From NCBI RefSeq assembly GCF_001425605.1, contig NZ_LMRG01000027.1:256001-320000 (forward strand): a stretch of DNA of 64,000 nucleotides, in the 5' to 3' direction. A program made the position numbers and the translations under genes. Positions 8,968 to 19,420 of the stretch are shown in pieces. Source of the DNA: Rhizobium sp. Leaf453 (GTDB lineage: Bacteria; Pseudomonadota; Alphaproteobacteria; Rhizobiales; Rhizobiaceae). Under the pieces are notes generated by a model. That model was not told the DNA's origin and made no database searches. It was given only the letters and a program-made list of their open reading frames with translations. Numbering within the stretch: the first letter of the stretch is position 1; each line of letters opens with the position of its first letter.

Positions 8968-9340
8968 GCTTGTCGCCGGAAAAGCTGGCTACCATCATCG
9001 GTGGAACTTTTTGCGCCGCCACGCGTTTTCGGCCGGATGAGCAGCATAAAAGAAGCAGTTTTGAACATTCTCCCCACGCCTGCCGTGGAGAGATCGGTTC
9101 CACCCGGTCTTTCTTTCGCGCAACGCGTGCGATTTCGCGTCCATGGCAGATCGCGCTCCTTGCAAGCTGTTGGCTCTACGGCTAAAAAATGCCTATTTCC
9201 TGCATCACGCAGCCCTGACACCGAAGCGACTGCCGCCTTCATTCTTTCCACCGCCCGTTCGGGCAATGCCGATGCCGTTGGTTTCCCGTGTGCGGGAACC
9301 CAGATGGTCCCCGGCAAAGCAGTGACGGGCCTTTAGGGCA
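8968..9340 (+). other. 373-bp gene-free stretch upstream of ndvB
   Basis: Only short frames without plausible starts or codon bias are present. It should hold the ndvB promoter and leader. I see no convincing -35/-10 pair, hairpin with T-tract or repeat. Confidence 0.5.
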
Positions 9341-12300
9341 ATGGTGGCGCAGAGCCAGACATCAGGGCAGCAGCCCATCCGGCCAGATGACAACGGCCGG
9401 ACCCCTCAACACCGCTTGGATTCAGAACCCGTACCCATGCCCCTTCAGAACACGCCGAATACGCCCGCGCGCGAAGCCGAGACCAAGCCGATCGATTATA
9501 ACGATTCGATCCGCGCGACCTATTTTACCATCGACGAGCTTCGTGAATGCGGTGCGGCTCTCGCCCGCGATGGCGTTTCCAGTCTTCCGGGTTTCTTTCC
9601 CTTCGAATTCCGTCCGCGGCATCGTGAAAACGAACACGAAATCTTTCGCGTCTACAAGGTGACGGCGACCGACGTCGAGGCCGGCGCATCGATTACGCCC
9701 GCCGCCGAATGGCTGCTGGACAATCACTATCTGGTCGAGGAATCCATCCAGGAAGTCCGGCGCGATTTCCCGCGCAAGTTCTATCGCCAGCTGCCGACGC
9801 TTTCGGTCCAGGGCACGACGATCCCGACGACGATGGCGCTTGCCTGGCTCTATGTCGCCCATACCCACAGCACCGTTTCGCGCGAAAGCCTGACGGCGAT
9901 GGTCGAGGGCTTCCAGCGGCACGAGACCTTCAAGATCGGCGAACTCTGGGCGCTGCCGTCCATTCTTCGCTTCGTCCTGATCGAAAACCTTCGCCGCATT
10001 GCCATCCGCGTCGATCGTTCGCGCAACATGCGCAACAAGGCCAATGACGTGGCCGACCAGATCGTCCGCCTCGGCGAGCCGGACAAGTTTCAGTCTGTTC
10101 TCGCCGAAGCCCAGCCGCTCTGTGCCGACAATACCTTCGTCGCCCAGTTGCTCTATCGTCTGCGCGACGGGTCGCAGACATCGAGCTTCGTGATAACATG
10201 GCTCGAAGACCAGCTCGAAAAGCGCGGTTCTCATGTCGAGGAAGCGTTGGTCGCGGAACAGAACCGTCTGTCGTCCGGCAATGCGACGATGAGCAACATC
10301 ATCCGCAGCCTGCGTGAAATCGACGACAATGACTGGGCCGTGTGGTTCGAAAGCGTCAGCAAGCTCGACGATGCGCTGCGTGAGGGTTCGGATTATTCCT
10401 CGCTTGATTTCGGTTCGCGAAACAAATACCGCAACACGATCGAACGTCTCGCCCGGCGTTCCGACTATACCGAACTGCAGGTTACCCATATCGCGCTTGA
10501 TATGGTCAAGGAGCAGGCAACCGCTCCTGCAGACACGGAAACCGCGCCGCATGAGCCGAATGTCGGCAGTTTCCTCGTCGGCAAGCAGCGCCGCCTGCTG
10601 GAAGCCAGGCTCGATTATCGCCCCTCGCTCCTGCAGAACATCATTCGCGTCGGCCGCAAGCTCGATTGGCTGGCCATTGCCGGCCCGAATATCGTGCTCA
10701 CCATCCTGGCGATGATCGCGGTCTATATTTTCGTCAGCCCGATGGAAATTCCGACGGGCGCCAAGCTGATCATGCTGCTCCTGTTCGCCCTGCCGGCGTC
10801 GGAGGGTGCTGCGGGCTTCTTCAACACGCTGGTCACGCTGTTCGTCACGCCGACACGGCTCGTCGGTTACGAATTCCTCGAAGGCATTCCGCAGGATGCG
10901 CGCACACTCGTCGTCGTACCCTGTCTGATTTCAAAGCGCGATCATGTCGATGAACTGGTGCGCAATCTCGAGGTCCATTATCTTGCCAATCCGAAGGGCG
11001 AGATCTACTTCGCACTTTTGAGCGACTGGACCGATTCAAGGGAAGAACAGACCGCTGCCGACCTCGACGTGCTCGAATATGCCAAGCGCGAGATCGAGAC
11101 CTTGAGCGCGCGTTATGCCCATGACGGCCGCACGCGCTTCTACCTCCTGCATCGCCGCCGCCTCTACAACGAGGCCGAAGGCGCATGGATGGGCTGGGAA
11201 CGCAAGCGCGGCAAGCTGCATGAGCTGAACCTGCTGCTGCGTGGCGACAGCGATACGAGCTTCCTCGCCGGAGCCAACACCGTGCCTGATAATGTCCAGT
11301 ATGTCATGACGCTGGATTCCGACACCCGCCTGATGCGCGATGCCGTGACCAAGCTGGTCGGCAAGCTCTATCACCCGATCAACCGCCCGGTCGTCGATCC
11401 CGCCACCCAGAAGGTCACCGCCGGTTACGGCATCCTGCAGCCGCGCGTCACGCCGTCGCTGACGACCGGCAGCGATGCCTCGATGTTCCAGCGCATCTTC
11501 TCGGTCAACCGCGGTATCGACCCCTATGTCTTCACCGTCTCCGACGTTTACCAGGACATCGCCGGCGAAGGCACGTTTACCGGCAAGGGCCTCTACCACG
11601 TCGATGCCTTCGAAGCGGCCTTGAAGGGCCGGATCGAAGAAAACTCAGTTCTCAGTCACGATCTTCTCGAAGGTTCGCTGGTCCATTGCGCACTGGTCAG
11701 CGACGTCGAACTGGTCGAGGATTTCCCGATCCGCTACGAGGTCGAAATGTCGCGCCAGCATCGCTGGGCGCGTGGCGACTGGCAACTGCTGCCGTACCTG
11801 TTCAACCTCTCCAACGGCGTCAGCATGCTCGGCCGCTGGAAAATGTACGATAACCTGCGCCGTTCGCTGATCCCGGTTGCCTGGCTGATCGCCTCGGTAA
11901 TGGGCTGGTACTACATGGAGCCGACGCAGGCGCTGATCTGGCAGTTCGTGCTGATCTTCTCGCTGTTCGTCGCGCCGACGATGTCACTGATCTCCGGCAT
12001 CATGCCGCGCCGCAACGACATCGTCGCGCGCGCCCATCTGCATGCCGTGCTGTCGGAAATTCAGGCGGCGAACGCGCAAGTCGTCCTGCGGATCGTCTTC
12101 ATCGCCCATTCCGCCGCGATGATGGCGGATGCCATCTGCCGCTCCATCTACCGCACCTTCGTTTCCGGCAAGCTGATGCTGGAGTGGCGCACGGCCGCTC
12201 AGGTTCACAGTTCGTCTGGCGGCACTGTCTGGGATTATTACCGTTCGATGTGGATGGTGCCGGTCCTGTCGGCGGTTTCGCTGGCGCTTGCGGCGATTTC

Positions 12301-15300
12301 GGATACCGGTCTGCCCTTCATCGGCATCCCCTTCGCGCTGCTCTGGGCCCTGTCGCCTGCCATTGCCTGGTTCGTCAGCCAGTCGGCGGAGACGGAAGAC
12401 CAGTTGGTCGTGCCGGACGATGTCGTGGATGAACTGCGCAAGATCGCCCGCCGCACATGGGTCTATTTCGACGATTTCGTCACCGCCAAGCAGCACTTCC
12501 TGCCGCCGGACAATTTCCAGGAAATTCCGCATCCGATTCTCGCCGAGCGGACATCGCCGACCAATATCGGCGTTTACCTGCTCTCGGTGATGTCGGCCCG
12601 TGATTTCGGCTGGATCGGTTTCGAAGAGGCGGTTCGCCGTCTGGAGGAAACCATCGGAACTATCGACGGCATGCCGAAATTCCGCGGTCATCTCTACAAT
12701 TGGTACAAGACCGACACGCTGGAAACGATGGAGCCGAAATACGTCTCCGCCGTGGACAGCGGCAACCTCGCCGGCCATCTGATCGCTGTCTCGTCCATGT
12801 GCCGCGAATGGGCCGAAGCACCTTCCGCGCATGTGCAGGGCAATCTCGACGGTATCGGCGACGTCGCCTCCATCCTGTCGGAAGTGCTGGCGGATCTGCC
12901 GGATGACCGCAAGACCGTGCGGCCGCTGCGCCGCCTGATGGAAGAGCGGATCGTCGGCTTCCAGAACGCACTGGCCGCCGTCAAGCGCGAGCATGAATTT
13001 GCCTCCATCCGGGTGATCAACCTGGCAGTGTTGGCGCGTGACATTCACAAGCTGACGCTCAATCTCGATCACGAGGTCAAGAGCGCCCAGAGCGGCGAAG
13101 TGACGAAATGGGCGACCATGCTCGTCAACACCTGCGAGTCCCATATCGCCGACAGCGTCTTTGACCTCAGCGCCATCGAAGCGTTGCGCCAGCGTCTGGT
13201 GGTGCTGCGTGACCGGGCGCGCGATATCGCGTTCACGATGGATTTCAGCTTCCTGTTCCGTCCGGAACGGCGCCTGCTGTCGATCGGTTACCGCGTCAAC
13301 ACCAACGAACTCGACGAGGCCTGCTACGACCTTCTGGCATCCGAAGCCCGCCTCACCAGCCTGTTCGCCATCGCCAAGGGCGACCTGCCGACCGAGCACT
13401 GGTACAAGCTTGGCCGTCCGATCGTGCCGATCGGTGCGCGCGGTGCGCTGATTTCGTGGTCTGGCTCGATGTTCGAATATCTGATGCCGCCGCTGGTCAT
13501 GCAGGAGCGTCAGGGCGGTATTCTCAACCAGACCAACAATCTGATCGTCAAGGAACAGATGAATCACGGCCGCCGTCTCGGCACGCCATGGGGCATTTCG
13601 GAAGCGGCCTTCAATGCCCGCGACCACGAACTGACCTACCAGTACACCAATTTCGGGGTTCCGACGCTGGGCCTCAAGCGCGGTCTCGGCCAGAACGCCG
13701 TCATCGCGCCCTATGCGTCGATCCTTGCCTCCATGTACGATCCGAAGGCGGCGATCGCCAATCTGGAGCGCCTGCGCGCTCTCGGTGCGCTCGGTGTCTA
13801 CGGCTTCCACGATGCCGTCGATTTCACCCCGACCCGCGTGCCGGAAGGCAAGACCTGCGCGGTCGTGCGCAACTACTATGCCCACCATCACGGCATGTCG
13901 ATCGCGGCCGTCGCCAACGTCGTCTTCAATGGACGGTTGCGCGAGTGGTTCCATGCCGATCCGGTCATCGAAGCGGCCGAACTGCTGCTGCAGGAAAAGG
14001 CGCCGCGCGACATCCCGATCATCAACACCAAGAAGGAGCCGGAATCGCTCGGCAAGGGCCAGGAAGACCTGCTGCGCCCCGAAGTCCGCGTGCTGACCAA
14101 TCCGCTCGCCAAGGATCGCGAGACGGTGTTCCTGTCGAACGGTCATTACTCGATCATGCTGACGGCGACAGGCTCCGGCTATTCCCGCTGGAACGGCCAG
14201 ACCGTTGCCCGCTGGAAGGCAGACGCGACCGAGGACCGCTCAGGCACCTTCATCTTTCTGCGGGATACGACAACCGGCGACTGGTGGTCGGCAACGGCCG
14301 AGCCACGCCGCGCCGCCGGTGAAAAGGCGACGACGCGCTTTGGCGACGACAAGGCCGAATTCATCAAGACCGTCGGCGACCTCACCAGTGAAGTCGAATG
14401 CATCGTCGCCACCGAGCATGATGCGGAAGGCCGCCGCGTGATCCTGCTTAACACCGGCACGGAAGACCGCTTCATCGAAGTCACGTCCTATGCCGAGCCG
14501 GTTTTGACAACGGACGATACCGACAGTGCCCATCCGATGTTCGCCAAGATGTTCGTGCAGACGGAGGTGGATGCGAAGGGTGATGTGATCCACGTCACGC
14601 GCAACAAGCGCAGCCCGAGCGATCCGGATATGCGGGTCGCGCATCTGATCGTCGATAATGCCGCCAGCACCCGGCACACCGAGGCCGAGACGGATCGCCG
14701 CCGCTTCATCGGTGTTGGCCGTACGCTCGCCGAGGCGCAGGCTTTCGACAGTGACGCCAAGCTTTCGGGCTCCGACGGCTACACGCTCGATCCGATCGTT
14801 TCGCTGCGCCGTGTCGTCCGTGTGCCGGCCGGCAAGAAGGTTCATGTGATCTTCTGGACCATCGCGGCACCCGATCGCGATGCCATCGACCGTGCGGTCG
14901 ACCGCTATCGTCACCCGGACAGCTTCAACCACGAAATGATCCACGCATGGACCCGTTCGCAGGTGCAGATGCGCCATGTCGGCGTCACCTCGCAGGAAGC
15001 GGCAAACTTCCAGACGCTGGGTCGCTATCTCGTCTATCCGGACATGCAATTGCGTGCCGATTCGTCGACGGTGCAGGCCGGCCTTGCGCCGCAATCGGCG
15101 CTCTGGCCGCTGGCGATTTCGGGTGATTTCCCGATCTTCACCGTCCGCATCAACGATGACATCGACCTCAGCATCGCCCGTGAAGCCTTGAAGGCGCAGG
15201 AATATCTGCGTTCGCGCGGCGTCACCGCCGATCTCGTCATCGTCAACGAGCGTGCCGCATCCTACGCACAGGACATGCAGCACACGCTGGATGCCATGGC

Positions 15301-17938
15301 GGAAAACCTCCGCCTGCGTGGTCTCGCGGATGGTCCGCGCCAGCACATTTTCGCGGTTCGCCGGGATATCATGGAACCGCAGACCTGGGCGGCGCTGCTG
15401 TCGGCCTCGCGCGCGGTCTTCCATGCCCGCAACGGCAAGATTTCCGACCAGATCGCCCGCGCCGAAAACCTGCTGACCAAGCCGGAAAAGGAAGAGGATG
15501 TGCAGGTCGCGCCGCTGCTCGCCGTGATCGGCGAGGACAGCGCGGTTGCCGCCGCCGAGATCAACGGCGATGGGCTGGAGTTCTGGAACGGCTATGGCGG
15601 CTTTGCGCCGGATGGCCGCGAATATGTGACGCGCCTGCGCGGGGGCGAAGCAACGCCGCAGCCGTGGATCAACGTCATTTCCAACGAGACATTCGGCTTC
15701 CATGTGGCCGCCGAGGGTGCCGCCTTCACCTGGGGCAAGAACTCGCGTGACTATCAGCTGACGTCCTGGACCAACGATCCCGTGACCAATCGTCCGGGCG
15801 AAGCGATCTTCGTTCGCGACATGGACAGCGGGGCGGTGCTTACCCCCTATGCCGCTCTGTCGCGCCGCAAGTCGGTCGTCTTCGAAACCCGCCACGGGCT
15901 CGGCTATTCCGTCTTCCGCAGCGTGCAGGACAAGATCGAGATCGAGGTCAGCCAGACGGTTCACCGCCAGGCGCCGGTCAAATATCTGCAGCTTCGGCTG
16001 AAGAACACGTCCGGCGAGGCGCGCAGCCTCAAGGTTTATGGCTATGCCGAATGGCTGCTCGGCAACAACCGGGCCAAGACCACGCCGTTCATTCTCTCGC
16101 ATCATGACGAGGCGAGCGGTGCCGTTCTGGCGAGCAATCCCTATAGCATCGATTATGCCGGACGGACCGCGTTCCTGGCGGCGAGCGAAAAGCCTGATGG
16201 CTTCACCTCCAGCCGACGTGAATTCCTTGGCAAGGTCGGCAGCATCTACGCGCCGCAGGCCGTGATCGATGGTGGCGCCCTGTCGGGCTCGCTCGATGCC
16301 GATGGCGACCCCTGTGCCGCTGTCGTGCTCGATGTGAACCTCAAGGCCGGCGAGAGCCGTGACCTGACCTTCTATATCGGCGATTCCGACAATGCCGCCC
16401 AGGCGCTGGAACATCTGGAAACCGCACGTCAGACGACGTTCGACGCGGCCTTGGAGGCTTCCCGCAGCTATTGGCAGGACTTCACCGGCATTCTCCAGAT
16501 CGATACGCCCGACAAGGCGTTCAACAACATGGTCAATGCCTGGCTGCCCTATCAGAGCCTCGGTTGCCGTATTCTGGCACGTTCGGCCTTCTATCAGGCC
16601 AGTGGCGCCTTCGGCTTTCGTGACCAGTTGCAGGACACGCTGGCCTTCCTTATCCACCGTCCGGAGCTTGCCCGGGCGCAAATCCTGAATGCAGCGGCGC
16701 GGCAGTTCCCGGAAGGCGATGTCCTTCACTGGTGGTTGCCGGGCACCGGCGCCGGTGTCCGCACGCTGATTTCCGACGACGTCGTCTGGCTTGGCCATGC
16801 CGTGCAATATTATTACTCGGTCACCGGCAAGAAGGACATTCTCGACGAACAAATCGCCTTCATCGAAGGCGCTCCGCTGGAACACGGTCAGCATGACAGC
16901 TTCTTCCAGCCAACCGTGTCCGAACGGCGCGCGAGCCTCTACGAGCATTGCGCCATCGCGCTGGACCTCGCCATTGCCCGCAAGGGCGAGAACGGCCTGC
17001 CGCTGATCCTTGGCGGCGACTGGAACGACGGTATGAACCGCGTCGGTATCGAAGGGAAGGGTACGAGTGTCTGGCTCGGCTGGTTCCTTGCGACCACGTT
17101 GCGCTCTTTCCTCGTCATCGCCCGCGAACGCGGCGATACGAAGCGGGTCGAGGCGTGGGAAGCGCATCTTCCGGTGCTCAAGCAGGCGCTGGAGACGGCC
17201 GGCTGGGATGGCGCGCATTATCGTCGCGGCTACTATGACAACGGCACGCCGCTTGGCACCGCCGATGCCACGGAATGCCGGATCGATTCGATTGCCCAGT
17301 CCTGGAGTGTCCTGTCCGGCGAAGGCGATCCCGCCCGCTCGGCGCAGGCCATGGATGCGGTGCTGTCCGAACTTGCCGACGGCGATCACCAGATCATCCG
17401 GCTGTTCACGCCGCCGCTGTCCGGCACCGCGCAGGATCCGGGTTATATCAAGGGCTATCCGCCCGGCGTCCGCGAAAATGGCGGGCAGTACACCCATGCG
17501 GCCACTTGGGTGGTGCTGGCGCTTGCTGCCCAGAACCGCACCGAAGACGCTTGGCGCGCCTTCCAGATGCTGAACCCGGTCAATCACTCGAGCGATCGCG
17601 ACAGCGCCGATCATTACCGGGTCGAGCCCTATGTCGTGGCGGCCGACGTCTATGGTCATGGCGAACTGACGGGACGTGGCGGCTGGACCTGGTACACTGG
17701 CTCCGCAGCCTGGCTTTACCGTGCTGCCGTGGAAGGCATTCTCGGCATCCGCCGTCAGGGTGACAGACTGATTATCCGGCCCGTCCTGCCGAAGAGCTGG
17801 ACCGGATTCTCGGCGACGCTGAACGTTGACGGCAAGGCCTATGCGATTTCCGTGAGCAAAAATGCGGAAAGCGATGAGCCCGTCGTGAGCGTCAATAATA
17901 CTGTCACAAAAAACGCGCATGAAGGCGTTTTGTTGTAG
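9341..17938 (+). CDS. ndvB: Cyclic beta-1,2-glucan synthase NdvB/ChvB
   Basis: This very large inner-membrane enzyme (up to 2865 residues) initiates, elongates and cyclises beta-1,2-glucan from UDP-glucose. After an N-terminal segment and membrane spans near residues 440-490, the GT84 transferase domain carries LDSDTRLM (about 655) and the Q-x-x-R-W motif QHRWARGDW (about 806), with more membrane spans at about 845-880, 970 and 1000. The C-terminal third is a GH94 phosphorylase-like domain that controls ring size, with GGDWNDGMN and its acid Asp near 2560. Start choice: ATG 9341 gives 2865 residues, ATG 9437 gives 2833, which is closer to my recollection of Sinorhizobium NdvB (about 2830); the first 32 residues look non-conserved. 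It is followed by opgC and ndvA. The product is needed for hypo-osmotic growth, motility and plant infection in relatives. Confidence 0.96.
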   Translation: MVAQSQTSGQQPIRPDDNGRTPQHRLDSEPVPMPLQNTPNTPAREAETKPIDYNDSIRATYFTIDELRECGAALARDGVSSLPGFFPFEFRPRHRENEHEIFRVYKVTATDVEAGASITPAAEWLLDNHYLVEESIQEVRRDFPRKFYRQLPTLSVQGTTIPTTMALAWLYVAHTHSTVSRESLTAMVEGFQRHETFKIGELWALPSILRFVLIENLRRIAIRVDRSRNMRNKANDVADQIVRLGEPDKFQSVLAEAQPLCADNTFVAQLLYRLRDGSQTSSFVITWLEDQLEKRGSHVEEALVAEQNRLSSGNATMSNIIRSLREIDDNDWAVWFESVSKLDDALREGSDYSSLDFGSRNKYRNTIERLARRSDYTELQVTHIALDMVKEQATAPADTETAPHEPNVGSFLVGKQRRLLEARLDYRPSLLQNIIRVGRKLDWLAIAGPNIVLTILAMIAVYIFVSPMEIPTGAKLIMLLLFALPASEGAAGFFNTLVTLFVTPTRLVGYEFLEGIPQDARTLVVVPCLISKRDHVDELVRNLEVHYLANPKGEIYFALLSDWTDSREEQTAADLDVLEYAKREIETLSARYAHDGRTRFYLLHRRRLYNEAEGAWMGWERKRGKLHELNLLLRGDSDTSFLAGANTVPDNVQYVMTLDSDTRLMRDAVTKLVGKLYHPINRPVVDPATQKVTAGYGILQPRVTPSLTTGSDASMFQRIFSVNRGIDPYVFTVSDVYQDIAGEGTFTGKGLYHVDAFEAALKGRIEENSVLSHDLLEGSLVHCALVSDVELVEDFPIRYEVEMSRQHRWARGDWQLLPYLFNLSNGVSMLGRWKMYDNLRRSLIPVAWLIASVMGWYYMEPTQALIWQFVLIFSLFVAPTMSLISGIMPRRNDIVARAHLHAVLSEIQAANAQVVLRIVFIAHSAAMMADAICRSIYRTFVSGKLMLEWRTAAQVHSSSGGTVWDYYRSMWMVPVLSAVSLALAAISDTGLPFIGIPFALLWALSPAIAWFVSQSAETEDQLVVPDDVVDELRKIARRTWVYFDDFVTAKQHFLPPDNFQEIPHPILAERTSPTNIGVYLLSVMSARDFGWIGFEEAVRRLEETIGTIDGMPKFRGHLYNWYKTDTLETMEPKYVSAVDSGNLAGHLIAVSSMCREWAEAPSAHVQGNLDGIGDVASILSEVLADLPDDRKTVRPLRRLMEERIVGFQNALAAVKREHEFASIRVINLAVLARDIHKLTLNLDHEVKSAQSGEVTKWATMLVNTCESHIADSVFDLSAIEALRQRLVVLRDRARDIAFTMDFSFLFRPERRLLSIGYRVNTNELDEACYDLLASEARLTSLFAIAKGDLPTEHWYKLGRPIVPIGARGALISWSGSMFEYLMPPLVMQERQGGILNQTNNLIVKEQMNHGRRLGTPWGISEAAFNARDHELTYQYTNFGVPTLGLKRGLGQNAVIAPYASILASMYDPKAAIANLERLRALGALGVYGFHDAVDFTPTRVPEGKTCAVVRNYYAHHHGMSIAAVANVVFNGRLREWFHADPVIEAAELLLQEKAPRDIPIINTKKEPESLGKGQEDLLRPEVRVLTNPLAKDRETVFLSNGHYSIMLTATGSGYSRWNGQTVARWKADATEDRSGTFIFLRDTTTGDWWSATAEPRRAAGEKATTRFGDDKAEFIKTVGDLTSEVECIVATEHDAEGRRVILLNTGTEDRFIEVTSYAEPVLTTDDTDSAHPMFAKMFVQTEVDAKGDVIHVTRNKRSPSDPDMRVAHLIVDNAASTRHTEAETDRRRFIGVGRTLAEAQAFDSDAKLSGSDGYTLDPIVSLRRVVRVPAGKKVHVIFWTIAAPDRDAIDRAVDRYRHPDSFNHEMIHAWTRSQVQMRHVGVTSQEAANFQTLGRYLVYPDMQLRADSSTVQAGLAPQSALWPLAISGDFPIFTVRINDDIDLSIAREALKAQEYLRSRGVTADLVIVNERAASYAQDMQHTLDAMAENLRLRGLADGPRQHIFAVRRDIMEPQTWAALLSASRAVFHARNGKISDQIARAENLLTKPEKEEDVQVAPLLAVIGEDSAVAAAEINGDGLEFWNGYGGFAPDGREYVTRLRGGEATPQPWINVISNETFGFHVAAEGAAFTWGKNSRDYQLTSWTNDPVTNRPGEAIFVRDMDSGAVLTPYAALSRRKSVVFETRHGLGYSVFRSVQDKIEIEVSQTVHRQAPVKYLQLRLKNTSGEARSLKVYGYAEWLLGNNRAKTTPFILSHHDEASGAVLASNPYSIDYAGRTAFLAASEKPDGFTSSRREFLGKVGSIYAPQAVIDGGALSGSLDADGDPCAAVVLDVNLKAGESRDLTFYIGDSDNAAQALEHLETARQTTFDAALEASRSYWQDFTGILQIDTPDKAFNNMVNAWLPYQSLGCRILARSAFYQASGAFGFRDQLQDTLAFLIHRPELARAQILNAAARQFPEGDVLHWWLPGTGAGVRTLISDDVVWLGHAVQYYYSVTGKKDILDEQIAFIEGAPLEHGQHDSFFQPTVSERRASLYEHCAIALDLAIARKGENGLPLILGGDWNDGMNRVGIEGKGTSVWLGWFLATTLRSFLVIARERGDTKRVEAWEAHLPVLKQALETAGWDGAHYRRGYYDNGTPLGTADATECRIDSIAQSWSVLSGEGDPARSAQAMDAVLSELADGDHQIIRLFTPPLSGTAQDPGYIKGYPPGVRENGGQYTHAATWVVLALAAQNRTEDAWRAFQMLNPVNHSSDRDSADHYRVEPYVVAADVYGHGELTGRGGWTWYTGSAAWLYRAAVEGILGIRRQGDRLIIRPVLPKSWTGFSATLNVDGKAYAISVSKNAESDEPVVSVNNTVTKNAHEGVLL

Positions 17939-17960
17939 CTGCCGGCGCGTCATGAACGCG

Positions 17961-18004
17961 AAAACCGGCTTTGCACCAGAAGGCGCAAGGCCGGTTTTGT
18001 TTTG
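17961..18004 (+). terminator. Probable terminator after ndvB
   Basis: Facing arms AAAACCGGCTTTGC and GCAAGGCCGGTTTT form an imperfect stem (one offset G) with an 8-nt loop; the arm ends in a T-rich run, TTTTGTTTTG. It lies 23 nt after the ndvB stop and before opgC. Confidence 0.75.
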
Positions 18005-18068
18005 ACCGCAGGCGGACACATCGCGTCGATGGGGGCAGGGGCACTGAACCCGGACGAGACAAGACTGA

Positions 18069-19232
18069 ATGCTGCAAAAACTGGACTTTCCCGCGCCTGC
18101 CGCTGACGGGCGCGCGGCCACCGCTTCAACCATACCCCCGGAACGCGATACACGGCTCGACGTGTACCGCGCGCTTTGCCTCATCACGATCTTCATCAAT
18201 CATGTGCCGGGACAATATCTTGAATTCCTGACGACGAAGAATTTCGGCTTTTCCGATTCCGCCGAGGCCTTCGTACTGATTTCAGGGCTGTCGGCCGGTC
18301 TCGCCTATGGGCGGAAATTCGTCATCGGCCGCCGCCTTGCCGTCAGCCTGAAGATCTGGCGAAGGGCCTTCACGCTCTATGTCGCGCATATCATGACGAG
18401 CATCGTCACGCTGGCGATCTTCGCCGGCGGCGCGCTTTATTTCGGACGGCAGGACCTGATCAGCGAGATCAACATCAAGCCGCTGGTCGATCACACCGAA
18501 CAGGGCATCGTTGCCATGGTCCTGCTCGGACACCAGCTCGGCTACAACAATATCCTGTCGATGTATGCGGTGGTCTTCCTGATCCTCCCGGCCGTGCTCT
18601 GGCTCTATGCGCGCAGTCCGTTTCTGCTGTTCATAGCGTCGGCGGCACTCTGGCTTGCTGCCGGTATCTTCATGATCGTGCCGATCAATTTCCTCGACGA
18701 GGGCTATTGGTTCCTCAATCCCTGGTCATGGCAGTTCCTGTTCGTCATCGGCGTGATCTGCATGATGCGGTCGCGCGCCGGCCACTCCCTGCCGCGTCAT
18801 CCGGTACTCGTTCTCCTCGCTGGCGGCTATGTGACATTGTCCTTCTTCTGGGTGGTGCTGTCCTGGTGGAACATCGATTTCTCCTACGGGCTGCCCGCCG
18901 TTCTGACCGGTTTCGACAAGACGTTCCTGTCATCGACCCGGTTGCTGCATGTCCTGGCACTCGCCTATCTCCTGGCCGTCTTCCCGATCTTCAGCCGCTT
19001 GACGCGTCTCAGGATCGATCATCCGCTGGTCATGATCGGCCGCCATTCCCTGCCCGTCTTCATCTTCGGAACGATCCTCGCCATGGTTGGGCAAGTCTTG
19101 TTGTTCGTGACGGGGCGCGATCCTGTCTGGGGATCCCTGTTCGTCGTTCTGGGGATCGCTCTGCACTTCGCCTATGCCCGCTATCTCGACTGGATCAGCG
19201 GATTGTCACGGCCGGAAGCTGCTGCAGCCTGA
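18069..19232 (+). CDS. opgC: OpgC family membrane protein, cyclic glucan modification
   Basis: The 387-residue product is a polytopic membrane protein with about ten hydrophobic segments. Its N-terminal RDTRLDVYRALCLITIFINH and GFSDSAEAFVLISGLSAG segments are the hallmark of OpgC proteins (acyltransferase-3-like). In relatives OpgC adds succinyl groups to osmoregulated periplasmic glucans. The location between ndvB (130 bp upstream, same strand) and the convergent ndvA makes the same role on cyclic beta-1,2-glucan very likely. The conserved Asp, Arg and His of the first segment are present. The ATG at 18069 has only a weak ribosome binding site (ACGAGAC), but no better start lies before the conserved region. 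The ndvB terminator suggests its own promoter or read-through expression. Confidence 0.9.
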   Translation: MLQKLDFPAPAADGRAATASTIPPERDTRLDVYRALCLITIFINHVPGQYLEFLTTKNFGFSDSAEAFVLISGLSAGLAYGRKFVIGRRLAVSLKIWRRAFTLYVAHIMTSIVTLAIFAGGALYFGRQDLISEINIKPLVDHTEQGIVAMVLLGHQLGYNNILSMYAVVFLILPAVLWLYARSPFLLFIASAALWLAAGIFMIVPINFLDEGYWFLNPWSWQFLFVIGVICMMRSRAGHSLPRHPVLVLLAGGYVTLSFFWVVLSWWNIDFSYGLPAVLTGFDKTFLSSTRLLHVLALAYLLAVFPIFSRLTRLRIDHPLVMIGRHSLPVFIFGTILAMVGQVLLFVTGRDPVWGSLFVVLGIALHFAYARYLDWISGLSRPEAAAA

Positions 19233-19363
19233 TACCGACCGCCTGCTGGTCTTTTTGCAGCTGGCCGCAGGCCGCGACGAGGTGATCGCCGTGCCAGCAT
19301 CTGATGGAAAGCCGGGTTGCCCCGGTCGCCGCAACCCGGTGTGCACCATCATCGGGCAAATAC

Positions 19364-19392
19364 AAAAATCCCCGCGGCAGAACCGCGGGGAT
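19364..19392 (-). terminator. Rho-independent terminator of ndvA
   Basis: Perfect 10-bp stem ATCCCCGCGG/CCGCGGGGAT with a 5-nt loop, followed on the minus strand by a five-T run. It is 29 nt after the ndvA stop. The plus-strand side lacks a T-tract, so it is not an obvious opgC terminator. Confidence 0.92.
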
Positions 19393-19420
19393 CGTGAAGT
19401 TAGGGGAATAAGCTGACCGA

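Noticed and set aside
14240..18199. Very long open frame (1319 codons) on the minus strand opposite ndvB
   Set aside because: It lies wholly antisense to a well-conserved gene, and such frames arise from GC-rich third positions. Its translation is rich in Arg, His and Asp with no domain.
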